From contig NZ_CP010796.1 of NCBI RefSeq assembly GCF_001483965.1, forward strand, positions 1,837,001 to 1,901,000: a stretch of 64,000 nucleotides of DNA, read 5' to 3'. The position numbers and the translations under genes are program-made. Below the pieces are notes generated by a model. That model did no database searches, was not told the origin of the DNA, and worked only from the letters and a program-made list of their open reading frames with translations. Each line of letters starts with the position of its first letter. The first letter of the stretch is position 1. This DNA comes from Carnobacterium sp. CP1. Its GTDB lineage: Bacteria > Bacillota > Bacilli > Lactobacillales > Carnobacteriaceae. Positions 33,582 through 43,313 of the stretch are shown here, one piece after another.

Positions 33582-35588
33582 ATGACAGTTTTATTACTGT
33601 TAGTTTGTTTGTTGATTTCAAATGTTATTAGTCACTATATCCCTTTTATACCGACAGCATTGATTCAAATAGCTTTAGGAATCCTTATTGCTAGTTCATT
33701 TAAGGATATTTCGTTTGAATTAGAGACGGAATGGTTTCTATTATTATTTGTTGCACCGCTTTTATATAATGATGGAAGGCATTTTCCTCGTGAAGAATTA
33801 TGGAAGATGCGCGCGCCTATTTTCGGTAATGCCATAGTATTGGTCTTATTGACGACGATTGGCGGCAGAATATTTATTCATTGGATCATCCCCAGTATTC
33901 CGCTTGCAGCTGCTTTTGCTTTGGCCGCTATTTTGTCGCCGACCGATCCAGTAGCGGTAAACGGCATCACAAAACGAATCCACTTGCCGGAAAAAGTACT
34001 GACGTTGGTTAGAGGAGAATCGCTGATCAATGATGCTTCAGGCTTAGTAGCCTTTAATTACGCGATTGCTGCGGTTATAACCGGTTATTTTTCATTAAAA
34101 GAAGCGATCTTCGACTTTTCATATATCTTTATAGCAGGAGCTTTTTTTGGACTGGTGATTGGTTTAATAATTACATGGATCAAACATAGTCTGCGGAAAA
34201 AAGGGATCAGTGATGCTTCTTTCCATTCGTTATTGCAAATCCTGACTCCGTTTATTATTTACATCATTACAGAAGAAGGTCTGCATGCCTCGGGTGTTAT
34301 CGCAGTAGTGGTAGCGGGGATAGTACATTCGATCGTCGAAGAGCGAACAGAAATTCTGGCGGCCGAGGAACGGCTTCTAACAGAAAACATCTGGTCGATG
34401 ATTTTATTTGTTCTAAATGGGATCGTCTTCTTATTATTAGGATTAAATATCCCTTCTTCCGTAATCGAAACAGTTTCCAATCCTAGGATCGGAAATGGTT
34501 TAGCGATTGAATACGTAGTAGCCATTGGTTTAGCTATTTTAGTTATTCGTTTTGTTTGGACCTATATTTTCTTCCATTATCAATATTACTTTGGGAAGAT
34601 AAAAGGTAGTGAGAAATTAGATTTTAGAACCTGTTTATTGATCAGCTTAACAGGTGTTCGCGGGACGGTCATAATGGCCGGTGTTCTTTCAATTCCTTAT
34701 GTTGTACAGAGCGGCGCCCTGTTTCCCGAGCGTTCATTGATGTTGTTTTTAGCAGCAGGCGTGATCCTGTTTACATTAGTTGTGGCAACAATATTCTTAC
34801 CGCTTTTGAGTACTGCAGGAGAATTTGTTCCTAAAAGCGATTTGACTGAAGCGAAACGTAAAATTATTGTAGAAGCAATCAAACAGATCAGACAAGAAGT
34901 AGATGAAGAAAATGAGCTAGTAGCTTATGAATTGATAGCGGAGTATAGAAGGTTACTTGGGAAAATCGAGACTGAAAAAAATGTAGCCGAAACGAAAGAA
35001 TATCAACGTAAAATTACTGAAATCAGATTAATGGGCCTAAAAGAAGAACGAAAATACATTCAAAACATCAGAGAAAAAGGCCAAATTGACCAAGAAACGT
35101 TTGAAGTAGTTGAAAATTCACTTGATCACCGAGAAGAAGTGCTATCTAACAATGTTCGTACAGACGCAAAGTATATTCTGGGAAAAGCCTTCAGAGGCTG
35201 GTTACGATATAAAGGACATTATCCTCTAAATGATGAAACGAACAAAGCACAGTTGCAATTGGGAAGAGATGTTCAGTTAAAAGCTTTTGAAGCGGCTCAT
35301 GAAAAGTTAGAGCGCTATGCAAAAGAACACCCTGAAACGGATATGATTCATATTGTTGTATTGGATTATAAACGCATGCTGAATCGACTGGTAAATACTC
35401 GAGCTCAATACAATGAGAAAAGAGAAGAACTAAGAGAAGGCTTATGCATTAAAGTGATGGGTACAGAACGCTTTGAAATAAGCCGCATGTACAAATCAGG
35501 AGAAATCAACAATGAACAATCGAAAGGTTTAAGACGGTTTGTCAATTACATTGAAAATGTTATTTTGTACGAAGCAGCTGAAGAATAA
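33582..35588 (+). CDS. CPA1-family Na+/H+ antiporter
   Basis: A 668-residue protein. The N-terminal 410 residues hold about 12 membrane segments with the CPA1 motifs LSPTDPVAV and GESLINDASGLVAFNYA, containing the ion-binding Asp residues. The remaining 250 residues are a soluble, charged helical region. CPA1 transporters exchange Na+ (or K+) for H+ in pH and salt homeostasis. ATG at 33582 is about 14 bases from GGGAGGG, longer than usual, but no better start is seen. It is monocistronic. Confidence 0.88.
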   Translation: MTVLLLLVCLLISNVISHYIPFIPTALIQIALGILIASSFKDISFELETEWFLLLFVAPLLYNDGRHFPREELWKMRAPIFGNAIVLVLLTTIGGRIFIHWIIPSIPLAAAFALAAILSPTDPVAVNGITKRIHLPEKVLTLVRGESLINDASGLVAFNYAIAAVITGYFSLKEAIFDFSYIFIAGAFFGLVIGLIITWIKHSLRKKGISDASFHSLLQILTPFIIYIITEEGLHASGVIAVVVAGIVHSIVEERTEILAAEERLLTENIWSMILFVLNGIVFLLLGLNIPSSVIETVSNPRIGNGLAIEYVVAIGLAILVIRFVWTYIFFHYQYYFGKIKGSEKLDFRTCLLISLTGVRGTVIMAGVLSIPYVVQSGALFPERSLMLFLAAGVILFTLVVATIFLPLLSTAGEFVPKSDLTEAKRKIIVEAIKQIRQEVDEENELVAYELIAEYRRLLGKIETEKNVAETKEYQRKITEIRLMGLKEERKYIQNIREKGQIDQETFEVVENSLDHREEVLSNNVRTDAKYILGKAFRGWLRYKGHYPLNDETNKAQLQLGRDVQLKAFEAAHEKLERYAKEHPETDMIHIVVLDYKRMLNRLVNTRAQYNEKREELREGLCIKVMGTERFEISRMYKSGEINNEQSKGLRRFVNYIENVILYEAAEE

Positions 35589-35688
35589 GACGATAGGGTC
35601 GCTATTATCTTTGCTTCCAGAAGTTAAAATAGCATAGTGTAGTCAGCAACAAAGGCAACCATCTAATAAAGTCTCATATATGACAGTG

Positions 35689-35732
35689 AAAACCTCTAAA
35701 ATGCCTGTTATAAAGGTGTTTTAGAGGTTTTT
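35689..35732. terminator. Terminator downstream of antiporter gene
   Basis: Arms AAAACCTCTAAAA and TTTTAGAGGTTTT are perfect with a 17-base loop. It lies about 100 bases after the stop. Confidence 0.7.
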
Positions 35733-35771
35733 ATTGTTCGTTTGTTTTAAAATTTCTTTTATCTTTTTTGA

Positions 35772-35860
35772 GTACCGTAAGGATGTTAAAACGCTATCGA
35801 TAAGGTACGCAAACCCCATTTAAGTACCTTAAGTATGTTAAATCTCTGTTGTTAAGGGAC
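35772..35860. repeat. Two tandem 37-base hairpin repeats
   Basis: Units 35772-35808 and 35824-35860 are each 37 bases, begin GTACC, contain ATGTTAAA, and end GGTAC or GGGAC paired to the start. The second has a longer stem (GTACCTTAA/TTAAGGGAC, one mismatch). They fill part of an otherwise gene-free 500-base interval (35589-36093). Confidence 0.5.
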
Positions 35861-36093
35861 ATAAGAACATCATGTAGACTTTATATATGAGATAGGAGTC
35901 TTTGAACTCCTTTTTTAAATCTGCACGGTTATTCTCAGAAGTTAAATCAGCTAAAGTGTGGTCACCATCAAAGACAGTAATTAAATAATATGAGATACTA
36001 GAGACAGAAAAAACACTTGAATGCATATTGTTTATTAGGAGAAGTTTTGGAATAAATAGTAAAATGTAAAAAAGATTATTGGAGGGGAAAATA

Positions 36094-36495
36094 ATGGCAG
36101 AATTTTCATTAGATTTTCAGTTGAAAAGTTCAATCGATACTGTCTGGAGCGCACTAACCGATTCAACTATGTTAGAAAAATGGATATGGAAAAATGATTT
36201 TAAACCAAGTGTAGGGCATACCTTTCAATTTCAAGCGGAACCAAATGAATGGTGGGATGGAATTGTAACAGGCAAAGTCCTTGTGGTGGACGCTCCGAAT
36301 ACATTATCTTATACATGGGGCACAGGTTCTGAAGTACATACGGTTACATGGTCACTGACAGCAACAGGTGTTGAAACGACTCACTTGCACCTTGATCAGA
36401 CCGGAATTAGTGAAAGACCAGGCGCCTTAGAAGGAGCTGAATCTGGTCAGATAGCATTAGTTGGAAAACTTGAAAACGTGTTAGCTGAAATGTAA
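36094..36495 (+). CDS. SRPBCC/AHSA1-like domain protein
   Basis: A 133-residue single-domain START-like protein. LDFQLKSSIDTVWSALTDST at the N-terminus, EKWIWKNDFKPSVGHTFQF, and a C-terminal amphipathic helix (ALVGKLENVLAE) are typical of the AHSA1 group. Such domains bind hydrophobic ligands or, in eukaryotic Aha1, Hsp90. The function here is unknown. ATG at 36094 has GGAGGGG 6 bases upstream. Confidence 0.8.
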   Translation: MAEFSLDFQLKSSIDTVWSALTDSTMLEKWIWKNDFKPSVGHTFQFQAEPNEWWDGIVTGKVLVVDAPNTLSYTWGTGSEVHTVTWSLTATGVETTHLHLDQTGISERPGALEGAESGQIALVGKLENVLAEM

Positions 36496-36523
36496 TACCA
36501 ACACTGTACAAAAAAGACATGCG

Positions 36524-36560
36524 AAAAAAGCTGTCTAAGAAATTTTAGACAGCTTTTTTT
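36524..36560 (+). terminator. Rho-independent terminator
   Basis: Arms AAAAAAGCTGTCTAA and TTAGACAGCTTTTTT, perfect, with a 6-base loop. Confidence 0.85.
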
Positions 36561-36614
36561 CGTGGTTTTAAAGCAGAGAACACAGAGTAGTTTGATAAAA
36601 AGGAGGTTTTTTCC

Positions 36615-37232
36615 ATGAAATACGAATGGCGGAAAAAGGACAAGAATATTTACTTGCCCAAAGAACAACCGACGATCGTGACACTTCCTAAAATACAGTA
36701 TTTGATGATTGAAGGGGAAGGAAACCCTAACGGCAGTGGTTTTTCTCAAACCATTGAGGCGCTTTACGCTTATTCTTATGCTTTAAAAATGTCCCCACGA
36801 AAAGGGATTGAAACAGCTGGTTATTATGATTACACTGTTTTTCCTTTAGAAGCTTTTTGGGATTCCAAAGTACCGGTTGTTAAGGGCGCCCCTCTTGACA
36901 AAGATCAGCTTCTTTATTGTATTATGATTCGACAACCAGAATTTATAACCGAAATGTTAGTAGAAAAAGTCGAAGAAACCGTTGCGAAGAAAGTGCCGAA
37001 AGAAATGCGTGACCGTGTCTTCTTACGATCCCTCGAGGAAGGTCGCAACTTACAAATTCTGCATGTAGGAAGTTACGATGATGAACCTCGAAGTTTCCAA
37101 CGAATGTCAGACTATTGTGACGAACAGGGTCTGGAACGTATTGGACACGTTCACAAGGAAATCTATCTTTCCGATGCTCGAAAAGTGGCGCCAGATAAAT
37201 TGAAAACAGTGTTGCGTTTTCCAATTAAATAG
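36615..37232 (+). CDS. GyrI-like small-molecule-binding domain protein
   Basis: A 205-residue protein with the GyrI-like/SOUL-type layout: IQYLMIEGEGNPNGSGF near residue 28, AGYYDYTVFPLEAFW and a C-terminal HVHKEIYLSDARKVAPDKLK. This stand-alone form has no DNA-binding domain. Related proteins bind hydrophobic or cationic ligands; one subgroup was reported to hydrolyse cyclopropanoid toxins. The role here is unknown. ATG at 36615 follows AGGAGG. Its terminator is shared with the convergent CofE-like gene. Confidence 0.8.
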   Translation: MKYEWRKKDKNIYLPKEQPTIVTLPKIQYLMIEGEGNPNGSGFSQTIEALYAYSYALKMSPRKGIETAGYYDYTVFPLEAFWDSKVPVVKGAPLDKDQLLYCIMIRQPEFITEMLVEKVEETVAKKVPKEMRDRVFLRSLEEGRNLQILHVGSYDDEPRSFQRMSDYCDEQGLERIGHVHKEIYLSDARKVAPDKLKTVLRFPIK

Positions 37233-37246
37233 AACTATAGACTAAA

Positions 37247-37287
37247 AAAGGCAGTCAATTGAGTGATTTCTCAATTGACTGCCTTTC
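37247..37287. terminator. Bidirectional terminator
   Basis: Perfect 17-base arms AAGGCAGTCAATTGAG plus flanking A, with a TGATTT loop, between convergent genes. Confidence 0.85.
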
Positions 37288-37304
37288 GTTAAAGAAAGCT
37301 GTTT

Positions 37305-38495
37305 TTAGTTTGTATAGTTGTCAAAATAGCCTTGGATAAAGACAATAGGAGTGCCTTTATCTCCGCTGCCTGAAGTTAAATCAGCTAATGATCCAATTAA
37401 ATCCGTTAATTGACGTGGGGTTGTTCCTAGCGTTTCATTAGAACCAACAAGATCGACATCTTTATTGTCAATGAAGCTAGAAATGGCTTGTTTCAATTCT
37501 TCGCCTCTTAAATCAGCAAAATTGTTGTCAGCAAGGTATTTTAATTTTACTTCGCTAGGAGTTCCTTCAAGTCCTGATGTGTATGCGGGAGATACAACTG
37601 GATCAGCCAGTTCCCAAATCATTCCGACTGGATCTTTGAATGCTCCATCTCCATAAACCATGACTTCTACATTTTTACCAGTTTTTTCTTTAAGCATATG
37701 TTGGATTTGATCTACGACAGGTTGGCAATTGCGCGGAAACAGTTTTATGCTGTCTTCCGTTGCTGTATTTGAACCTAAAAGGCCAAATTCTTCATTATAT
37801 CCACTGCCATCGATTGATTCAGCTAAGACATTATCAAGGCTGTAGATTTTTTCTCCGCCATTTGCTTTTAATATTTTTTTAGTTCTGTTTCTTGTGTGGA
37901 TATCACAAGTCAAAACATTTTTTGTATAGTCAAGAATCGTTCTTGGGTTATTAGAGAAGATTATTTCGCATTCGGCTCCGGCTTCTTCTATTAATGATTT
38001 ATAGAATTCAATATAATCAATACCTGTAAATGCATGTTTTTTATATCCGAAATGATTGCGGAATTCTTCTTCTGTTAAAACGTCAGTCCAAGGATTGACG
38101 CCTTTTTCATCAAGCATATCAAGATCAACTAAATGATTCCCAACTTCGTCTGCTGGATAGCTAAGCATCAAAACTATTTTTTTAGCTCCTTTAGCAATAC
38201 CGCGCAAACAGTTTCCAAAACGGTTACGGCTTAAGATAGGAAAGATGACGCCGATCGTCTCTTGGCCAAATTTTGTTTGGATATCTTGAGCAATTTGATC
38301 TGTGGTTGCATAATTTCCTTGAGCCCGGGCAACGATCGATTCTGTGATCGCTACAATATCTTTATCAAGAATTTGAAAGCCTTCAGATTCTGAAGCAGCC
38401 AATACGCTTTCCATTACGATCTCTTCAATCCGATCTCCTTCATTAACAATAGGACAACGAAGCCCTCTAGTAACTGTTCCAACTACACGTTCCAA
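37305..38495 (-). CDS. CofE-like (F420-0:gamma-glutamyl ligase family) protein
   Basis: A 396-residue protein starting GTVTRGLRCPIVNEGDRIEE, with DIVAITESIVARAQGNY and VMVYGDGAFKDPVG. It resembles the coenzyme F420-0:L-glutamate ligase fold in a form that is common in lactic acid bacteria. These bacteria are not known to make F420, and no other cof genes are here, so another gamma-glutamyl ligation is likely. It is divergent from the LysR gene, 125 bases away, which may regulate it. Confidence 0.75.
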   Translation of the reverse strand: MERVVGTVTRGLRCPIVNEGDRIEEIVMESVLAASESEGFQILDKDIVAITESIVARAQGNYATTDQIAQDIQTKFGQETIGVIFPILSRNRFGNCLRGIAKGAKKIVLMLSYPADEVGNHLVDLDMLDEKGVNPWTDVLTEEEFRNHFGYKKHAFTGIDYIEFYKSLIEEAGAECEIIFSNNPRTILDYTKNVLTCDIHTRNRTKKILKANGGEKIYSLDNVLAESIDGSGYNEEFGLLGSNTATEDSIKLFPRNCQPVVDQIQHMLKEKTGKNVEVMVYGDGAFKDPVGMIWELADPVVSPAYTSGLEGTPSEVKLKYLADNNFADLRGEELKQAISSFIDNKDVDLVGSNETLGTTPRQLTDLIGSLADLTSGSGDKGTPIVFIQGYFDNYTN

Positions 38496-38620
38496 TATAA
38501 ACCGCTCCTTATAACTCTTAAAGTTTATTTAAACAATGATTCTATCTACTTGTAATATACCCCATTTTAGTGGTATAAGTAAAATTAATCTATTGAATGG
38601 TAGGTATAAGGAGTGATTAT

Positions 38621-39511
38621 GTGGTAAGCAAATTAGATTTATATAAAGTATTTTGTACGGTCGGCAAAAGCGAGAGCTTTTCTCAAGCAGCAAAAGATAT
38701 GTACATGACACAGCCGGCGGTAAGCCAAGCCATCAGGCAGTTAGAAAAAGAACTAGAGATACGCCTCTTTAATCGTACACCTAAAGGAGTCACTTTGACT
38801 CATGACGGGCTGCTTTTATTTGAATATGCTAACTCAGCGTTGAATTTGCTTCGTATCGGAGAAGAGAAAATGGTGGAATCCAAAAATTTAATGGCCGGAG
38901 AACTGAGAATAGGAGTAGGCGATACGATTTCAAGATATTTTCTGCTGCCTTATTTAGAGGCGTTTCATAATAGCTACCCTCAGATAAAATTTAAGATTTT
39001 TAATGGCACAACATTAGAACTTAGCGCACTATTAAAATCAGGCGAAGTCGATATCATTATTTGTAATTTTCCGTTAAATGACCCTGCATTAGAATTACGA
39101 CCTTGCCTGGAAATCCAAGATATTTTTGTTTGCGGAGAGAAATACAAAAGCCGCTTAACAAAACCGTTAACTCTTACTGAAGTAGCAGCATTCCCGTCTA
39201 TCTTACTTGAGCCGAAATCAATCTCTAGAAAGTATGTCGAAGATTATTTATTGACCAAAGGGATAAAAATCTCACCGGAATTTGAATTAGGTTCACATGA
39301 TTTATTATTGGAATTCGCTAAAATAAATTTAGGGATCGCTTGTGTGACAAAAGAATTTTCGCAAGAATATTTAACCAAAGGATTAGTCTACGAAGTTCCT
39401 TTGGTTGAAGAAATACCTCAGAGAAACATAGGAGCCTGTTCGTTAAAAAGCGTCCCTTTATCTTCAGCTGCCACGAAATTTATTGAGATGATCGAAAACC
39501 AAGAAATTTAA
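38621..39511 (+). CDS. LysR family transcriptional regulator
   Basis: A 296-residue LysR regulator with the N-terminal winged HTH (ESFSQAAKDMYMTQPAVSQA and IRQLEKEL, about 18-50) and a C-terminal effector-binding domain (about 90-290). I chose GTG at 38621 because AAGGAG is 7 bases upstream; an earlier in-frame ATG at 38597 precedes that site. LysR genes typically control the divergent neighbour, here the CofE-like gene. No clear T-N11-A operator was pinned. Confidence 0.88.
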   Translation: MVSKLDLYKVFCTVGKSESFSQAAKDMYMTQPAVSQAIRQLEKELEIRLFNRTPKGVTLTHDGLLLFEYANSALNLLRIGEEKMVESKNLMAGELRIGVGDTISRYFLLPYLEAFHNSYPQIKFKIFNGTTLELSALLKSGEVDIIICNFPLNDPALELRPCLEIQDIFVCGEKYKSRLTKPLTLTEVAAFPSILLEPKSISRKYVEDYLLTKGIKISPEFELGSHDLLLEFAKINLGIACVTKEFSQEYLTKGLVYEVPLVEEIPQRNIGACSLKSVPLSSAATKFIEMIENQEI

Positions 39512-39535
39512 TTTTATTGGTTTATCGCCAATTCA

Positions 39536-39575
39536 AAAATCCCCTACAAAAACAACTGTTTTTGTAGGGGATTTT
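39536..39575. terminator. Bidirectional terminator
   Basis: Arms AAAATCCCCTACAAAAAC and GTTTTTGTAGGGGATTTT are perfect around AACT, between convergent genes. Confidence 0.88.
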
Positions 39576-39590
39576 GTGTCAATCATGGAA

Positions 39591-41024
39591 TTAGTCTAAA
39601 AAGTATCCTTTTAATTTTTCGACTAATTCTTGGCTTTGAGCATTCAAGCCTTCTATTTCAACCTGTTTATTTTGTGCTTTAAGTTTTTGGATTACTTTGA
39701 TGATCGCTTCTACACTGGAATCATCCCAGATATGCGAATGCGTAAAGTCCAAAATAATCAAATCTTCTTGAATAGGTTCTGCGAAAGCTTGTGTAAAGTC
39801 ATGAGTAGAAGCAAAAAATAATTGCCCATGAATCTTAAAACGATTATTTTCTTTTACAACATAGACTAAAGAGATTTTCGTCATAAAGACTATAGCACTT
39901 AAGACAACTCCTGCGATAATTCCGATGGCTAGATTATGTGTGTAGACAACGATTCCTACAGTAATCAGCATAATAGCTCCTTCGGTGATGTGCATCGTTT
40001 TGAGATACTGGAAACTTTTCCAATCAAATGTGGCAATAGCGACAGTGATCATAATTCCAATTAAGGCTGCTGTAGGGATTTGAATCATCAGTCCTTTTAA
40101 AACGACGATTAAAAACAAAAGAAAAGAGCCGGCCGCAAAAGTCGACAAACGTTTTCGTCCACCTGATTTAACGTTGATAACAGCTTGTCCAATCATGGCA
40201 CAACCAGCAGGACCGCCTAAGAAACCAGTCACGATATTCGCTAATCCTTGTGCTTTGACTTCGCGCTGGTTATCGCTTGTTGTATCGGTCATCTCGTTGA
40301 TCAATGGAGCGGTCAATAAAGATTCTACTAGACCAACGATCGAAAGAGCTAATGCTGTCGGGAAAATAATTCTTAAAGTTTCAAAATTTAACGGAATGTT
40401 GGGAAACGATAGGCGTGGCAAAAGGCCATTCATATCGCCCATATCCCCTACTGTTTGAATGCCCATAGGAAATACGATTGAGCACACGGTCATCAAAACA
40501 ATGACAATCAGTGCAGGAGGGATTGCTTTTGTGATTTTGGGAATTAAATACATTAAAGCAATAGTGACTCCGGCCATTAGGTAAGTCCATTGATTTCCGC
40601 CAACCAATTGTTGGATTTGAGCAGTAAAAATCAGCAAAGCTAACGAGTTAACAAAACCGAGCATAACGGGTTTTGGAACAAAGCGCATCAATTTTTGAAT
40701 GCCTAAGTAACCTAGAATCAATTGAATGATCCCAGTTAAAATAGTGGCTGCAATCATATACTGTATCCCATGATTCTTGATCAGACTCACCATTACCAGA
40801 GCCATAGAGCCAGCAGCAGCAGAAACCATCGCTGGGCGCCCGCCAGTGAAAGAAGTCACCAGTGCCGTTGTAACAGATGCAAATAAAGCAGTCATAGGGT
40901 TAACCCCAGCAATAATGGCAAAACCAATAACTTCGGGTATTAAAGCAATAGAAGTAACCATTCCGGCTAGGAGATCATTTTTGACATTTCCCAACCATTC
41001 TTCTTTTTTTATAGCAATTAACAT
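39591..41024 (-). CDS. SulP family anion transporter with STAS domain
   Basis: A 477-residue protein. About 12 membrane segments carry SulP signatures (LAGMVTSIALIPEVIGFAII, GGRPAMVSAAAGSMAL, GGPAGCAMIG). A C-terminal cytoplasmic STAS domain (about 385-477) follows, with ILDFTHSHIWDDSSVEAI. SulP proteins move sulfate, bicarbonate or dicarboxylates. The substrate cannot be assigned. ATG at 41024 has AAAGGA about 8 bases upstream; a longer reading to 41171 lacks a ribosome site and looks unlike the family. Confidence 0.88.
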   Translation of the reverse strand: MLIAIKKEEWLGNVKNDLLAGMVTSIALIPEVIGFAIIAGVNPMTALFASVTTALVTSFTGGRPAMVSAAAGSMALVMVSLIKNHGIQYMIAATILTGIIQLILGYLGIQKLMRFVPKPVMLGFVNSLALLIFTAQIQQLVGGNQWTYLMAGVTIALMYLIPKITKAIPPALIVIVLMTVCSIVFPMGIQTVGDMGDMNGLLPRLSFPNIPLNFETLRIIFPTALALSIVGLVESLLTAPLINEMTDTTSDNQREVKAQGLANIVTGFLGGPAGCAMIGQAVINVKSGGRKRLSTFAAGSFLLFLIVVLKGLMIQIPTAALIGIMITVAIATFDWKSFQYLKTMHITEGAIMLITVGIVVYTHNLAIGIIAGVVLSAIVFMTKISLVYVVKENNRFKIHGQLFFASTHDFTQAFAEPIQEDLIILDFTHSHIWDDSSVEAIIKVIQKLKAQNKQVEIEGLNAQSQELVEKLKGYFLD

Positions 41025-41223
41025 TATTTCATTCCTTTTCTTTAAAATTTTCAGTTTATTCAACTTAGCAGCAATACAGATTTCATTATAGCCAAATGCA
41101 GATAAGATAGAAAGGTGTAGTTGCCGGCACCTTGATATTTTCTTAGAAAATAGACAAAACAGCAGCATCAAGGAAATAGGAACTGATTTTATCTGACAAA
41201 GCCGTTCAGAAATGCTATGTCCT

Positions 41224-42135
41224 TTAAAATAAATAACTAATGAGTAACCCAGCAGTTAACAAGAACCCAAAGAAGGTAGTGGTCAGAGCAGTTGATTTCA
41301 TTGCTATGCGCATATATTGCGGTTCAGTATACCCTCTAAGAAATCCTTGAATGGCTTCGAACGGTTTTTTCACCGTTAAGAAAACAATAAATGCCCAAGG
41401 ACTGATATATCCCGACGCAACTAGAAATACGATCCATACATATGAAACAGCGAATGCAATAGATAACACAATGATTCCTTTCTGATCTCCAAGAAGAATC
41501 GCTAATGTTTTCCGTCCACCTTTACTATCTTCTTCGATATCGCGGATGTTATTGGACAGGTTGATGGCACCAACTAGAATCCCGATTGGAATAGAAATCA
41601 AGAGGCTTTGAAGAGTGATGGTCTGTGTCTGAATAAAAAAAGCAATCAATACGAAACCTATTCCCATTGATAATCCAGAGAATAATTCTCCAAAAGGAGT
41701 ATACGCAATTGGGAATGGCCCGCCAGTATATAAATAACCGATGGCCATCCCCAGTAAACCAATTGCTGCCAACCACCAACTGCTGTTCATACAAATGTAT
41801 ACACCAATAAAAGCAGCTAGAACGTACAATAAAAATGCTGTTGTTAATGCGTTTTTCGGTTGTAAACTATGCCGTACGATGTCACCGCCAATTCCAGTAG
41901 AGTCAGCGGTATCCAGCCCTCGTTTAAAATCATAGTATTCGTTAAATAAGTTTGTTGCGATTTGTAGCGCTAAACAGGCAGCCATCATAGCAATAAATAA
42001 AAGCCCATTGATTTTTGATTCGGACATGGCTATTACGGTTCCTAAAATGACTGGAGAAAAAGTCGCTGTTAGGGTATGTGGACGCGTCATTTTCCACATC
42101 AGTTTTGCAGAGCTTAGTTCTTTTTTATCTTCCAT
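41224..42135 (-). CDS. menA: 1,4-dihydroxy-2-naphthoate polyprenyltransferase
   Basis: A 303-residue UbiA-superfamily membrane enzyme with eight or so helices. Its first Asp-rich motif is NLFNEYYDFKRGLDTAD and its second is NNIRDIEEDSKGGRKTLA. MenA joins a polyprenyl chain to DHNA to give demethylmenaquinone. Some lactic acid bacteria keep it for respiration with exogenous haem, or for extracellular electron transfer. ATG at 42135 and TTG at 42147 are both possible starts near AGGAG. No other men genes are adjacent. Confidence 0.88.
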   Translation of the reverse strand: MEDKKELSSAKLMWKMTRPHTLTATFSPVILGTVIAMSESKINGLLFIAMMAACLALQIATNLFNEYYDFKRGLDTADSTGIGGDIVRHSLQPKNALTTAFLLYVLAAFIGVYICMNSSWWLAAIGLLGMAIGYLYTGGPFPIAYTPFGELFSGLSMGIGFVLIAFFIQTQTITLQSLLISIPIGILVGAINLSNNIRDIEEDSKGGRKTLAILLGDQKGIIVLSIAFAVSYVWIVFLVASGYISPWAFIVFLTVKKPFEAIQGFLRGYTEPQYMRIAMKSTALTTTFFGFLLTAGLLISYLF

Positions 42136-42147
42136 AAAATTATTCAA

Positions 42148-42459
42148 CTCTCCTACTTTAATAGATTCAAATTACTTGTATAACTGTTCTTATTTTCCGT
42201 TTCCTGAACCTTTCTTGCAATATACTTGGTGATGCTTCCTGGCAACAGTATCTTAATTATACTTCATATACAATGCGATTAGAGGCATTCAATACACCCG
42301 ATTAGACAACGTCTTAGATGGAAACGTTTTATTTGAGTTGTGAAATGAAAAAATATTCATTATAATTAGATAAAAGTAATAAAACGCTGTTAGTTTAATG
42401 TGGAGATTTTATGAACGGCGGTGATGAACTAAAAAAGGTTTAAGCAAAGGAGAGCAGAC
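42148..42459. other. Divergent intergenic region menA / serine hydrolase
   Basis: A TATAAT for menA on the minus strand lies at about 42255-42260. TGGAAACGTTTTAT near 42319 is a poor cre-like match. No gene is seen. Confidence 0.35.
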
Positions 42460-43278
42460 ATGGATTGGATGAAAGAAACAAAAAATTTGAAAGAAACATT
42501 TGCACCCTATATGCATTCTGCGTTATACATAACGGATGGAAAGCAGGTGTTAGCAGCAGATCAGGAAGCAGAATTGATTTGGGCAGCGAGCATCATAAAA
42601 CTACCGATTTATTTATACTATTACGAAAAAGCGATTGAAGGAAAACTGGATTTGTCTGAAACGCTAACGCTGCCAGCTGAAGGGCGCGTAACCGGTTCGG
42701 GGGTCCTTCATTTACTGACGACGAAAGAGAGTTGGACAGTAGAAGAATTATTGCAGTTGATGATCGCTGTTTCAGACAATGAAGCCACGAATCAATTAAT
42801 TCGTTACGCTGATTTGAAAACGCTTCAAAGTTGGATAAAAACCAAAGAATGGGGAGATGAAATTAAACTCAGACGGTACTTGATGGATTATGCTTCTGGT
42901 TTAATCAACGAAGTATCAGCAAGAGGCGCAGTTCAAGTCTTGCAAGACATCATCGCCTTGGGCCAGGCAGCCCCACTATGGAAGGATAGAATCGAAAAGC
43001 CTTTAGTGAAGCAGCAATTTCGTACCGGTTTACCAGGCGCTTTAGATGAACGAGAAATTCCTGTTTTAGAAATGCTGAATAAAACCGGTGAAGACAATGG
43101 CATTCGCCATGATGTTGCATTGTTTCGTTACCATGATCAAGAGTTGTTTATCGCAGCTTTGACGAAAGAAGGGCAAGAAGAAGCGAAAGCATACGAATGG
43201 ATGCAAGAAATTGGCAAGCTTGCTTTTGAAGCCTTAAAAGCGGCTGACGCTCAGTCAAAGTCTATTCATTCAACGTGA
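42460..43278 (+). CDS. Class-A-beta-lactamase-like serine hydrolase, cytoplasmic
   Basis: A 272-residue protein with the penicillin-recognising motifs in order: SIIK (Ser44-Lys47), SDN (105-107) and KTG (208-210). It lacks a signal peptide, so it should act inside the cell, unlike secreted beta-lactamases. It starts an apparent operon with a cytoplasmic NlpC/P60 protein (36 bases on) and an OppA lipoprotein. This suggests hydrolysis of imported murein peptides rather than antibiotic resistance (inference). ATG at 42460 follows AAAGGAG. Confidence 0.82.
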   Translation: MDWMKETKNLKETFAPYMHSALYITDGKQVLAADQEAELIWAASIIKLPIYLYYYEKAIEGKLDLSETLTLPAEGRVTGSGVLHLLTTKESWTVEELLQLMIAVSDNEATNQLIRYADLKTLQSWIKTKEWGDEIKLRRYLMDYASGLINEVSARGAVQVLQDIIALGQAAPLWKDRIEKPLVKQQFRTGLPGALDEREIPVLEMLNKTGEDNGIRHDVALFRYHDQELFIAALTKEGQEEAKAYEWMQEIGKLAFEALKAADAQSKSIHST

Positions 43279-43313
43279 CGTGAGAAAAAGGAAACAAGGA
43301 AAGGCGGATAAAA

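Noticed and set aside
35772-35860. CRISPR array
   Set aside because: Only two imperfect hairpin units exist, with no spacers of constant length and no cas genes.
42460-43278. Antibiotic-resistance beta-lactamase
   Set aside because: The motifs fit the fold, but there is no export signal and the operon context points to cell-wall peptide metabolism.
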